Shown here in pieces: positions 45,319 to 52,308 of a stretch of 52,308 bases of DNA. The stretch's first letter is position 1; every line of letters starts with the position of its first letter. Below the pieces are notes generated by a model that was given only the letters and a program-made list of their open reading frames with translations, had not been told where the DNA came from and did no database searches. The position numbers and the translations under genes are program-made. Source of the DNA: Ignavibacteria bacterium (lineage in GTDB: Bacteria > Bacteroidota > Ignavibacteria > Ignavibacteriales > SURF-24); the NCBI GenBank assembly GCA_025612375.1, contig JAAXKN010000031.1, forward strand, positions 1-52,308. The letters are read 5' to 3'.

Positions 45319-46548
45319 ATGAAGAAAACGTCACTTTCAGTCATTTTTATGACTGTGTTCATAGATTTAATGGGTTTTGGAATACTTATACCGATACTTC
45401 CGACATTTGCTTCAAAAGACCTCGGTATAAGCGACTTTGCAATAGGAATTTTATTTGCCAGCTTCTCATTCGTCCAGTTTATTTTTAATCCCATTCTGGG
45501 CAGAATTTCTGATAAGTACGGAAGGCGTCCGGTGATAATTCTCTCACTGGTATCAACGGCAAGCTCATACGTAATTTTCAGCTTTTCACATTCCTTCTGG
45601 CTCTTGCTGGTATCAAGAATCCTCGGGGGGCTTGGCGGCAGCAACATTGCCGTTGCACAGGCCTATATTGCCGATATTACAACAAAGGAAGAACGCTCCA
45701 AGGGGATGGGCATGATCGGTATGGCATTCGGCCTGGGATTTGTATTCGGCCCGATGATAGGTGGACTCCTTTCCCATTACGGTTACGCTTTTACCGGATT
45801 TGCCAGCGCCGCCTTTTCAACAATGGCGCTTACTTTTGCATTCCTTTTCCTTAAGGAAACAATTGATGTTGAAAAGACAAAACAGATAAAAATTTCAGGC
45901 ACAAAGATACTGGACATAAAAGGGCTGTTCCAGACCTTAAAACATCCCGATGTAGGGATATTGATTCTTCTATTCTTTATTCTTACTTTTTCGGGCGCCA
46001 CAATTTACGGTACGTTCGCTCTTCTTGGATATAAGGTCTATCAGTTTTCGAACCAGCAGTTGGGATACCTCTTTGGAATTATGGGCGTTGTGGGCGCCGT
46101 AATCCAGGGCGGATTTATAAAGATGCTGACGGAAAAGTTTACAGAGAAAACGCTCATTTTAATCGGCACTTTTATAATGATCTTCGGACTGGGGCTTCTT
46201 CCATACGGAGGGAATTTCCTGGGAGTGGCAATTGTAATTTCGGTGCTTGCCATTGGAACGGGCATTATACAGCCGGTTGTCTTAAGCATGATAAGCAAGT
46301 ACTCCTCAGAGCACGAGCAGGGCGCAATCCTCGGAATCAACCAGTCGCTTTCAGCCCTGGGAAGAGTTCTTGGACCCTTATGGGGAGGATTTGCATTCGA
46401 GTTCTTAGGCTACCCGTTCCCGTTTTTAACGGGTGCTGCATTCATGGTGCTGACTTTCTTCTTCAGCATTAAATTCATAAATGCAGAGAAATATGCCAAA
46501 ATGGCAAAGGATAAAGTAATTTATAATAACATTGAAAGTGGTATGTAA
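45319..46548 (+). CDS. MFS transporter, TetA/multidrug-type
   Basis: 409 aa, 12 transmembrane helices. DLMGFGILIPILP in helix 1 and GRISDKYGRRPVI in the helix 2-3 loop are typical of the TetA/Bcr-like drug:H+ antiporters, as is the GxxxGPxxGG motif C in helix 5 (GLGFVFGPMIGG). The substrate is unknown. It lies 2 bp after isocitrate dehydrogenase and 2 bp before the tRNA-dihydrouridine synthase gene, an operon with no obvious functional theme. Confidence 0.88.
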   Translation: MKKTSLSVIFMTVFIDLMGFGILIPILPTFASKDLGISDFAIGILFASFSFVQFIFNPILGRISDKYGRRPVIILSLVSTASSYVIFSFSHSFWLLLVSRILGGLGGSNIAVAQAYIADITTKEERSKGMGMIGMAFGLGFVFGPMIGGLLSHYGYAFTGFASAAFSTMALTFAFLFLKETIDVEKTKQIKISGTKILDIKGLFQTLKHPDVGILILLFFILTFSGATIYGTFALLGYKVYQFSNQQLGYLFGIMGVVGAVIQGGFIKMLTEKFTEKTLILIGTFIMIFGLGLLPYGGNFLGVAIVISVLAIGTGIIQPVVLSMISKYSSEHEQGAILGINQSLSALGRVLGPLWGGFAFEFLGYPFPFLTGAAFMVLTFFFSIKFINAEKYAKMAKDKVIYNNIESGM

Positions 46549-46550
46549 GT

Positions 46551-47585
46551 ATGTTCAAGGTTGGGAATATTGAAATAGAAAAGGCACTGTTACTGGCTCC
46601 GATGGAAGATGTTACAGATCTCTCGTTCAGAAATATATGCAAGGGCTTCGGTGCCGACGTGGTTTATACGGAATTTGTCAACTCCGAAGGGCTCATCCGC
46701 TCGGTCCAGAAGACGCAGAAAAAGCTGAAAATTACAGATAAAGAAAGGCCCGTTGGTATACAGATCTACGGTGAAAGCATAGAATCGATGGTGCAGGCGG
46801 CAAGAATAGCCGAAAAAGAAAACCCTGATATGATAGATATTAACGCCGGATGCTGGGTTAAGAAAGTTGCAAACCGCGGCGCCGGGGCGGGGCTCTTAAA
46901 AGATCCCCCGTATATGCAGAAGATGGTTAAGTCCATTGTGGACGCTGTTAGCCTGCCTGTAACGGTGAAAACCCGCATAGGGTGGGACAGCGATAATATT
47001 CTGATCCTGGACATTGCAAAGATGGTTGAAGATGCCGGAGCAAAGGCTCTTACCGTCCACTGCCGGACACGCCAGCAGGGGCATTCGGGAGACGCCGCAT
47101 GGGAGTGGATAGACAGGATTAAAGAAGTAATTCAAATTCCTGTAGTATTAAACGGCGGGGTTTTTACGGCTCAGGATGTGGACTACATTTTTAAGAACAC
47201 CAAAGCCGACGGTGTTATGATTGCGCGAGGTGCAATTGCAAACCCCTGGATCTTCAAGGAAAGCAAGGAGCTTTTAACTCAAGGCTATATCTCACTCGTC
47301 CTTACGCCCGAGGTCAGGATTGAAACTGCCTTGAGGCATCTTAAGGAATCTATCGAAGTAAAAGGGGAAAGGCGTGCAATTTTAGAATTCAGGAAGTATT
47401 ATTCATCATACTTAAAAGGACTCCACGGCGTCTCAGCCATAAGGCAGGAGCTGATGAAGATACTGGATTATGAAGGTGTTGAATTGAGGCTGATGCAATA
47501 CCTGGATTACCTTAATTCCGCCCCCGCAATGCAGGACGAAGGCGTCATAGAAGAAAGTAAAATTGAAGGCGGGGAGTGCATTTAA
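46551..47585 (+). CDS. dusB: tRNA-dihydrouridine synthase (DusB-like)
   Basis: 344 aa FMN barrel. Motifs: LLAPMEDVTDLSFRN (start), YTEFVNSEGLIRS, the catalytic Cys in DINAGCWVKKVANRGAGAGLL, TVKTRIGWD and VLNGGVFTAQD, VMIARGAIANPWIF. A DusB-type C-terminal helical domain follows. It reduces uridine to dihydrouridine in the tRNA D-loop. In most Dus proteins the residue after the catalytic Cys is Pro; here it is Trp. The short acidic C-terminal tail (EEGVI...GGECI-like) is unusual but minor. Third gene of the idh operon. Confidence 0.93.
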   Translation: MFKVGNIEIEKALLLAPMEDVTDLSFRNICKGFGADVVYTEFVNSEGLIRSVQKTQKKLKITDKERPVGIQIYGESIESMVQAARIAEKENPDMIDINAGCWVKKVANRGAGAGLLKDPPYMQKMVKSIVDAVSLPVTVKTRIGWDSDNILILDIAKMVEDAGAKALTVHCRTRQQGHSGDAAWEWIDRIKEVIQIPVVLNGGVFTAQDVDYIFKNTKADGVMIARGAIANPWIFKESKELLTQGYISLVLTPEVRIETALRHLKESIEVKGERRAILEFRKYYSSYLKGLHGVSAIRQELMKILDYEGVELRLMQYLDYLNSAPAMQDEGVIEESKIEGGECI

Positions 47586-47594
47586 CTTGAGAAA

Positions 47595-47779
47595 AGAGTC
47601 CCGGAGGGATGACTTGTTTGTAGAAAACCAGGGATCCAAAATCTCCAATAGAGCCTCGGAGAGGCGACTTGTATGTAGGGTATACGCGTTAATTCCCGTT
47701 TTAAAAATCGCTCCTCCGGAGCTCTGAATTTTTTTCTTTGCTCGGCATTTTTACAGATAACACGCCTCTCCGAGGCTCT
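47595..47779. repeat. Four-copy hairpin repeat with covarying stems
   Basis: Two direct copies (47595-47623 and 47650-47678, 23 of 29 bases identical, 55-bp period) and two inverted shorter copies (47708-47725 and 47763-47779). Each has AGAG, a 4-5 bp stem, loop GGA, the stem complement and CGA or TGA. The stems differ (TCCC/GGGA, CCTC/GAGG twice, CTCC/GGAG) but remain complementary, indicating selection or a folding-dependent spread mechanism. The element fills the 312-bp gap after dusB together with a heptad array. Confidence 0.8.
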
Positions 47780-47812
47780 ACGTTAACTTCAATGGCCGAA
47801 AGCGGTAACTCT

Positions 47813-47882
47813 TTGAACTTCGAACCTTGAACTTCGAACTTTGAACTTTTAACTTCGAACTTCGAACTTTGAACTTTTAATT
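47813..47882. repeat. 7-bp tandem repeat array (TYGAACT), ten units
   Basis: Ten uninterrupted heptads: TTGAACT, TCGAACC, TTGAACT, TCGAACT, TTGAACT, TTTAACT, TCGAACT, TCGAACT, TTGAACT, TTTAATT. It ends directly at the GGAGGA ribosome site of the PAP2-like gene. Third and longest array of this family. Confidence 0.92.
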
Positions 47883-47897
47883 GGAGGACTCTTTACA

Positions 47898-48518
47898 TTG
47901 ACCGACAAACCCTTATCCTACAGAACTGCAAGATTCATTTCCACACTTTGCGTGCCTCCGAGTTTTACAATAATAATATTTTCATGGCTGGCCCTTGCGC
48001 TTGAACATGAATTGTGGCAGAAACTTCTCGTTATAGGCGTGGCTCTAACATTCGGATTTGCTTTCCAGATCATGATGTTCTTCTACTTCCATAAAAGAGG
48101 CATGATTGCAGATATGGATGCATCCGTAAAGGAAGAAAGAACCGTCCCGTTCTTTGTTGCAATAGGCATCTACACGCTTGGCCTCATAGTTTTATCCATG
48201 GCTAAGGCGGATCCTGTTATTATTTCATTTTGGTTCTGCTATATTTCCAATACATTACTTGTTATAGGCATAAATAAATTCTGGAAAATTAGTGCCCACG
48301 CACTGGGTGCCGCAGGGCCTTTCGGAGTTGTAATGTATATGGCAGGTACTGGCGGACTACTGTTTTTAATAGTTATATTAATAATAGGCTGGGCCAGAAT
48401 TAAACTCAAAATGCACACTCCCGCCCAGGTTATTGCAGGCGTCGTTGTGGGCTTTACTTTCACATACTTGCAGATCTGGCTTATTGTTAATTTCTTAAAG
48501 CAGCACGGCAGCTTTTAG
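47898..48518 (+). CDS. PAP2-like integral membrane protein
   Basis: 206 aa, about five or six transmembrane helices. Remnants of the phosphatidic acid phosphatase motifs appear: KEERTVPF (motif 1-like), ISAHALGAAGP (motif 2, SxH), and RIKLKMHTPAQVIAGVVVG (motif 3, RxxxxxHTxxQV). The spacing and His residues match the PAP2 superfamily, but motif 1 lacks the usual KxxxxxxRP form, so activity is uncertain. TTG start at 47898 is supported by GGAGGA nine bases upstream. Probable lipid phosphatase or related transporter. Confidence 0.68.
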   Translation: MTDKPLSYRTARFISTLCVPPSFTIIIFSWLALALEHELWQKLLVIGVALTFGFAFQIMMFFYFHKRGMIADMDASVKEERTVPFFVAIGIYTLGLIVLSMAKADPVIISFWFCYISNTLLVIGINKFWKISAHALGAAGPFGVVMYMAGTGGLLFLIVILIIGWARIKLKMHTPAQVIAGVVVGFTFTYLQIWLIVNFLKQHGSF

Positions 48519-48552
48519 TTCTTTTATTTCTTTAATCATTCCGGGTGGTTTT

Positions 48553-50280
48553 ATGTCATTAAAGGAAAAAGTAGCTCAGACATTTGACAGTTTTGCCGAC
48601 ATCCTTGAATTCAAGGGCGATAACCCGTTTAAGATTAACGCCTTCAGAAACGGCGCGGCTATACTGCGCGACCTGGAGGGCGACCTTCAGGAGATGATAT
48701 TAGACGGCAGCATCAAAAGCGTTAAAGGAATAGGCAAGGGCCTGCTTGCCGTTATATACGACATTCATGAAAAAGGCTTCTCCACGGACTATGAGAACCT
48801 GATTGGAGAAATTCCCCCCGGGATATTGGACTTTATGAATATCCACGGTCTCGGGGTTAAGAAAGTCAAATTAATCTACGACAGCCTCGGCATCAGCTCA
48901 CTCGAGGAGCTGGAAGACGCCTGCAAAAGCAACCGCCTGGCCTCACTTAAGGGCTTCGGTGAAAAGACGCAAGAGTCTATTCTGCAGGAAATTACACGAA
49001 TTAAATCCACAAGAAACTTAACACTTCTTGACGACGCGAAGAAGAAAACGGACCTCATACTGACCGCTCTGGGCGAGTTTAAGTCGATTAAGAAAGCCGA
49101 GCCCTCGGGCGAATACAGGCGCTCTATGGAGGTCATTTCGAAGCTGGAATTTGTAATTCTTACCACAAGCCTGGAAGACTTCAGGCTTGAGCTTAAGAAT
49201 CACTACTTCTTTGACGACACAGACGTTGCAGAGGACTGCCTGCTGGAAATAAATAACCTTAATAAGAGCCTTACGCATAAGTGCTTTCTGATAAAGGAGG
49301 AATATTACGTTCCTGTATATTTCATTGTAACTGAAAGCCTGAGGGATTATGAGAATTTCCTTTTCCTTACCACAGGAAGCCCTGAATTCCTGAAAATGGC
49401 AGATGCCGAAGGAAGGGTGTTTAACCACGAGCATGAGGGCGGAATTTTCAGCGATCTTAATATGCCGCCTGTAATTCCTGAGATGCGTGAGAAGGAATAC
49501 TTTTCTGCTCCGGACAAACTAAGGAAAAATTCGGAGCTCGGGATACTGGACTTCAGGGGGCTCCTTCACTTTCACACCACTTATTCAGACGGCAAGAACA
49601 CTTTGACAGAAATGGCCGAGGCGGCAAAGGATAACGTGTTTACATACCTTGCCGTATGCGACCACAGCAAGGCGGCTTTCTATGCAAACGGGCTTACTGA
49701 GGCCAGAGTACTTGAGCAGAAAAAGGAAATTGAAAAGGTGAGCCGCAGCCTTGATATCCCGATCTTCCACGGCGTTGAAAGCGATATTTTAAAAGACGGG
49801 GAGCTGGATTATGATACTGATTTCATGAAGAACTTCCAGTTCGTTGTGGCCTCGGTCCACAGCCGCTTTAAGCTGAGTGAAGATGAAATGACTTCCAGAA
49901 TAATTAAAGCCGTGGAGAACCCGTATACGGACCTCCTGGGCCACCCTACGGGAAGGCTTCTGCTTCAGAGATCGCCTTATAATGTGGATCTTGTAAAGGT
50001 AATAGACGCCTGCGCGGCCAACAACGTGGCTATTGAATTAAACGCAAGTCCCTACAGGCTGGACCTCGACTGGCGCATGATTTATTACGCGCGTGAGAAG
50101 GGGTGCATGTTCTCAATTAATCCCGATGCCCATTCAATACTTGGAATTGAGGAAATCAATTACGGCATAAGGGTGGCCAGAAAAGGCGGGCTTCAGCCCG
50201 AAGAGGTCATTAACTGCATGGACCTGGAGCGCTTTAGGAAGTTTCTTTTGAGAAAGGTAAAGCGGGATATTTCTTATTGA
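48553..50280 (+). CDS. polX: X-family DNA polymerase homologue with degenerate polymerase site and intact PHP nuclease
   Basis: 575 aa. The N-terminal 8-kDa and fingers regions are present (KINAFRNGAAIL near 30, helix-hairpin-helix segments VKGIGKGLL and IHGLGVKKVK). In the palm, canonical GSYRRGKETIGDIDIL aligns with GEYRRSMEVISKLEFV (186-201): the metal aspartates become Lys197 and Glu199, and the third (VDLRV-type) strand reads VPVYFIV. The C-terminal PHP domain keeps its metal ligands: HFH (339-341), Asp346, His371, Glu409, His436, His464, Asp525 and His527. It is thus expected to be a nuclease rather than a polymerase. ATG 48553; monocistronic. Confidence 0.88.
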   Translation: MSLKEKVAQTFDSFADILEFKGDNPFKINAFRNGAAILRDLEGDLQEMILDGSIKSVKGIGKGLLAVIYDIHEKGFSTDYENLIGEIPPGILDFMNIHGLGVKKVKLIYDSLGISSLEELEDACKSNRLASLKGFGEKTQESILQEITRIKSTRNLTLLDDAKKKTDLILTALGEFKSIKKAEPSGEYRRSMEVISKLEFVILTTSLEDFRLELKNHYFFDDTDVAEDCLLEINNLNKSLTHKCFLIKEEYYVPVYFIVTESLRDYENFLFLTTGSPEFLKMADAEGRVFNHEHEGGIFSDLNMPPVIPEMREKEYFSAPDKLRKNSELGILDFRGLLHFHTTYSDGKNTLTEMAEAAKDNVFTYLAVCDHSKAAFYANGLTEARVLEQKKEIEKVSRSLDIPIFHGVESDILKDGELDYDTDFMKNFQFVVASVHSRFKLSEDEMTSRIIKAVENPYTDLLGHPTGRLLLQRSPYNVDLVKVIDACAANNVAIELNASPYRLDLDWRMIYYAREKGCMFSINPDAHSILGIEEINYGIRVARKGGLQPEEVINCMDLERFRKFLLRKVKRDISY

Positions 50281-50379
50281 TTCTAAAGAGAAATAGCTTT
50301 ATGTTTTAAAAAACAAAAGAGCAGTTAATATTTTTATATATACTTTCCTGCCATTTCAACAGATAATAAGAGGAAAAAA

Positions 50380-50910
50380 TTGGTGACAACAGACTTATCC
50401 CAGCTGATCAGAAGCATTCCCGATTTCCCGAAAAAGGGGATCGTGTTCCGTGACATTACAACCCTCTGGAAGGACAAAGAGGGCCTAAAAAGCGCTTTTA
50501 ACGAACTCTACAGCTTTATTGAAGGAACTCACATCGATAAGGTGGTTGGAGTCGAGTCGAGGGGCTTTGTATTCGGAGCCATGCTGGCAGACAGGCTGAA
50601 TGCCGGTTTTGTGCCTGTAAGAAAGCCGGGTAAACTGCCCGCAACAACGCTTAAGGAAAACTACGTCCTTGAGTATGGCGTTGATGCCGTTGAGATGCAT
50701 GAAGACGCCATTGAAAAAGGGGACAAGGTCTTAATTCACGATGACCTTCTGGCAACCGGGGGCACAATGGAGGCGGCCTGCAAACTGGTGGAAAAAGCAG
50801 GCGGGGAGATAGTCCAGATATCATTTCTTATAGAGCTGGCATTCTTGAAAGGCCGCGACAAGCTCTCCAAATACGACATCCGTTCGCTAATCACATACGA
50901 CAGTGAATAA
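50380..50910 (+). CDS. apt: Adenine phosphoribosyltransferase
   Basis: 176 aa, standard length. DFPKKGIVFRDITTLW near the N-terminus, VVGVESRGFVFGAMLA, and the PRPP-binding loop VLIHDDLLATGGTMEAA. It converts adenine and PRPP to AMP in purine salvage. Start is TTG 50380 (or GTG 50383) behind AAGAGGA. An intrinsic terminator lies 2 bp after the stop. Confidence 0.96.
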   Translation: MVTTDLSQLIRSIPDFPKKGIVFRDITTLWKDKEGLKSAFNELYSFIEGTHIDKVVGVESRGFVFGAMLADRLNAGFVPVRKPGKLPATTLKENYVLEYGVDAVEMHEDAIEKGDKVLIHDDLLATGGTMEAACKLVEKAGGEIVQISFLIELAFLKGRDKLSKYDIRSLITYDSE

Positions 50911-50912
50911 AC

Positions 50913-50938
50913 AAAAACCCGCCCTTTGGCGGGTTTTT
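50913..50938 (+). terminator. Intrinsic terminator of apt
   Basis: Perfect 11-bp stem AAAAACCCGCC / GGCGGGTTTTT (50913-50923 with 50928-50938), 4-base loop, ending in five T. Confidence 0.95.
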
Positions 50939-51095
50939 CATAAATTTCAAAAAAAATTAAAAAAATTTTCCGAAAACGCCCTCCGTCACCATATATATAA
51001 GTGTAAAGATAATTTTTTATGCTTGTTCCCCATTTGGGCCCCATTGTCGGGGAGAACAGCGTTCAATAGCCAAAAAATAAATTATAAGATCTATT

Positions 51096-51308
51096 ATGGA
51101 TCCTCATAAAATAGCTGTGGTGTCCTTTTTAATTATAGGTATAATTACATTCGTAACCGGAATGTTCACACATGCCGACGAAGAAGCATATGAAGAGTAC
51201 AACAGGGTAAGGACCGGCATCCCGCCCAGGGTACAGAAAAAAAAGCTTATTGGTATCGGAAGCATGTGGGTCATAGCGGGAGTACTAATGCTGTTAGAAA
51301 TAATATGA
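51096..51308 (+). CDS. Small two-helix membrane protein A
   Basis: 70 aa. Two transmembrane helices (AVVSFLIIGIITFVTGMF and IGIGSMWVIAGVLMLLEII) flank a charged loop EEYNRVRTGIPPRVQKKKL. It shares an E-Y/F-N...G...RV... pattern and layout with the 68-aa protein encoded 38 bp downstream, which suggests an old tandem duplication. Function unknown. ATG at 51096. Confidence 0.6.
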   Translation: MDPHKIAVVSFLIIGIITFVTGMFTHADEEAYEEYNRVRTGIPPRVQKKKLIGIGSMWVIAGVLMLLEII

Positions 51309-51345
51309 TAATTCCACTGTCCTGATAAATTAAAAGGGTAATATT

Positions 51346-51552
51346 ATGTTTTCCGGATTTCTCTTTTTAATTGCGGGCTTATTCATGTTCTTCGACGGAC
51401 TGGCAGCCCGCAGGGATGCAAAAATAATTAAAGAATTCAACGGCTCAAAAAAAGGTTTCCACACCAGGGTCAGGCAGATAAGCTCCGGCGTGATGGGACT
51501 GTCGTTTCTAGCCATAGGAATATACTTTATCGCCAACTCATACCGGCTTTAA
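51346..51552 (+). CDS. Small two-helix membrane protein B
   Basis: 68 aa. Two transmembrane helices (FSGFLFLIAGLFMFFDGL and SGVMGLSFLAIGIYFIANS) with a loop KEFNGSKKGFHTRVRQI. The loop aligns with that of the preceding small protein. ATG 51346. No family recognised. The pair probably forms one operon. Confidence 0.6.
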   Translation: MFSGFLFLIAGLFMFFDGLAARRDAKIIKEFNGSKKGFHTRVRQISSGVMGLSFLAIGIYFIANSYRL

Positions 51553-51822
51553 TGCATAAAGACCCCCTCCATCTGCACACATATCTTTCTTTCAGTTCGG
51601 CATATCACAAAAAAGCCTAATTTTAGAAGTTTACTCTGAGCCGGGAAAGGCTTATCTATATATTGAGACCAGTAAAGTTCCAATCGGGGTACAAGTTTTA
51701 TAAAGCCTCATCTTTCAGCAATAACCGGAATTAAAGAAATTTAAGGAAAAATTTATCGGATCATACTCTACCATTTCCTAATCTTAATTTTATGGATTGT
51801 CTCAAAACACCGGAGGCATGGA
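51553..51822. other. 270-bp intergenic region before the replication genes
   Basis: AT-rich DNA without an ORF, tRNA or recognised hairpin. No attachment-site-like repeat could be identified, because the other side lies outside the window. Confidence 0.4.
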
Positions 51823-52215
51823 ATGGGCGCTATGAAAGATGCCGGTGACGAGGAGAAAGAATTCCTCACATCCGTCCTATCACTGGCGGGTGACAGTCTT
51901 CACCAGGCGGAATTATTAAGCCGGCTTATGCCTGATGACTTTTTTGATCCTTTCCTGCGCGAGGTATTCAGGGGTTTCTGCCGCATCCTGCGTTCAGGCT
52001 ACCCCTTAAACCTTGATTCCATGGCAGAGTATTTTCATCAGGAGACGGATTTATCGACATTCATCAGGGTATGCAGGGAAATTCAGGTATGGGAATACAT
52101 TACTTATGACAAAAAGACAGCCGAAAGGCTTGAGACGCTGGCCGAAATTCTGGGAATGACAATTGACGACCTTAAAATAACCGAGGATGCTGAAAATGTC
52201 ACAACAAATGTTTGA
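51823..52215 (+). CDS. Stand-alone DnaB N-terminal-domain-like protein
   Basis: 130 aa, entirely helical in appearance. The first 80 residues follow the DnaB/DciA-facing N-terminal pattern: LTSVLS..., LMPDDFFDPFLREVFRGFCRIL and GYPLNLDSMAEYF correspond to the DnaB LLKPEDFYxxxHxxIFxAI and GxPVDxVTLxxxL motifs. The RecA-like helicase domain is absent. The stop overlaps the following replication O-like start by 20 bp. It may act as a helicase-loader or inhibitor partner. An ATG at 51832 is also possible. Confidence 0.68.
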   Translation: MGAMKDAGDEEKEFLTSVLSLAGDSLHQAELLSRLMPDDFFDPFLREVFRGFCRILRSGYPLNLDSMAEYFHQETDLSTFIRVCREIQVWEYITYDKKTAERLETLAEILGMTIDDLKITEDAENVTTNV

Positions 52216-52308
52216 AAGGGGCTTTACAAAGGTATCCAACGGACTGCTGGAAGCCATCATGCACTATCCCGCAAGCGGACTTAAGAAGGACATCCTGCTT
52301 TTCCTGAT
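52196..52308 (+). CDS. Phage replication protein O-like N-terminus (partial)
   Basis: Only the first 37 codons are inside the window. MSQQMFERGFTKVSNGLLE begins as in phage replication O proteins (FTxVxNxxLEAxM), whose N-terminal winged-helix domain binds the origin. The frame starts within the previous gene (20-bp overlap), indicating translational coupling. With a DnaB-N-like protein just before it, this looks like a replication initiation module. Identification rests on a short stretch. Confidence 0.6.
   Translation, partial: MSQQMFERGFTKVSNGLLEAIMHYPASGLKKDILLFL

Noticed and set aside
47813-47882. CRISPR-like array
   Set aside because: Units are 7 bp without spacers, so this is a simple tandem repeat and not a CRISPR; no cas genes are present.

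Overview
The window looks like chromosomal DNA from a member of the Bacteroidota/Chlorobiota/Ignavibacteriota assemblage, most likely an Ignavibacteria-type organism. Visible support: two exported proteins end in the type IX secretion (T9SS) sorting domain with the NYPNPFNP core, a PorV/PorQ-type barrel is present, atpD-atpC stand apart from other ATP synthase genes, the isopentenyl diphosphate isomerase is type II (FMN), and TonB-dependent receptors carry carboxypeptidase-regulatory-like N-termini. The phylum call is inference; no rRNA or tRNA gene was seen.

Layout. 1-3.1 kb: SET-domain protein, small secreted protein, MORN/YwqK-repeat protein, nitrilase-family amidase. 3.1-5.0 kb: nucleoside salvage operon (cdd-tdk-PNP, minus strand). 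5.1-8.1 kb: T9SS-exported GH31 glucosidase, with a headless plus-strand coding remnant beside it. 8.1-10.6 kb: PGRP-type amidase lipoprotein, then HisA-like isomerase, cyclic-nucleotide-binding protein and UspA. 10.9-14.2 kb: smpB, then tyrS-pdaD-terC. 14.5-20.9 kb: two SLC45/GPH-like sugar transporters flanking a TonB receptor plus DUF4249-type lipoprotein, probably a carbohydrate uptake locus. 21.2-25.3 kb: fni and a prenyl synthase (isoprenoids), then HPr and PTS Enzyme I.

25.5-41.4 kb is a long plus-strand run of envelope genes. It contains an overlapping three-gene unit (metalloprotease/propeller/Omp85-barrel protein, PQQ-propeller lipoprotein, PEGA protein) and then a cluster of two secreted proteins, a large lipoprotein, a TonB receptor, a PorV-like barrel and an NHL lipoprotein. 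41.6-43.4 kb: atpD-atpC. 43.5-50.9 kb: YtxH protein, NAD-type isocitrate dehydrogenase / MFS / tRNA-dihydrouridine synthase operon, PAP2-like membrane protein, an X-family polymerase with a broken polymerase site and intact PHP nuclease, and apt. 51-52.3 kb: two related small membrane proteins, then a stand-alone DnaB N-domain-like protein followed at the edge by the start of a phage replication protein O-like gene, which may mark a replication module or prophage boundary.

The least explained structures are non-coding: a 7-bp tandem repeat family (TYGAACK) in three intergenic regions, and a four-copy hairpin element at 47.6-47.8 kb whose stems covary around a constant GGA loop. The best candidates for unusual protein systems are the protease/propeller/Omp85 unit with its lipoprotein partner, the cargo-lipoprotein-TonB-PorV-NHL cluster, and the replication genes at the right edge.
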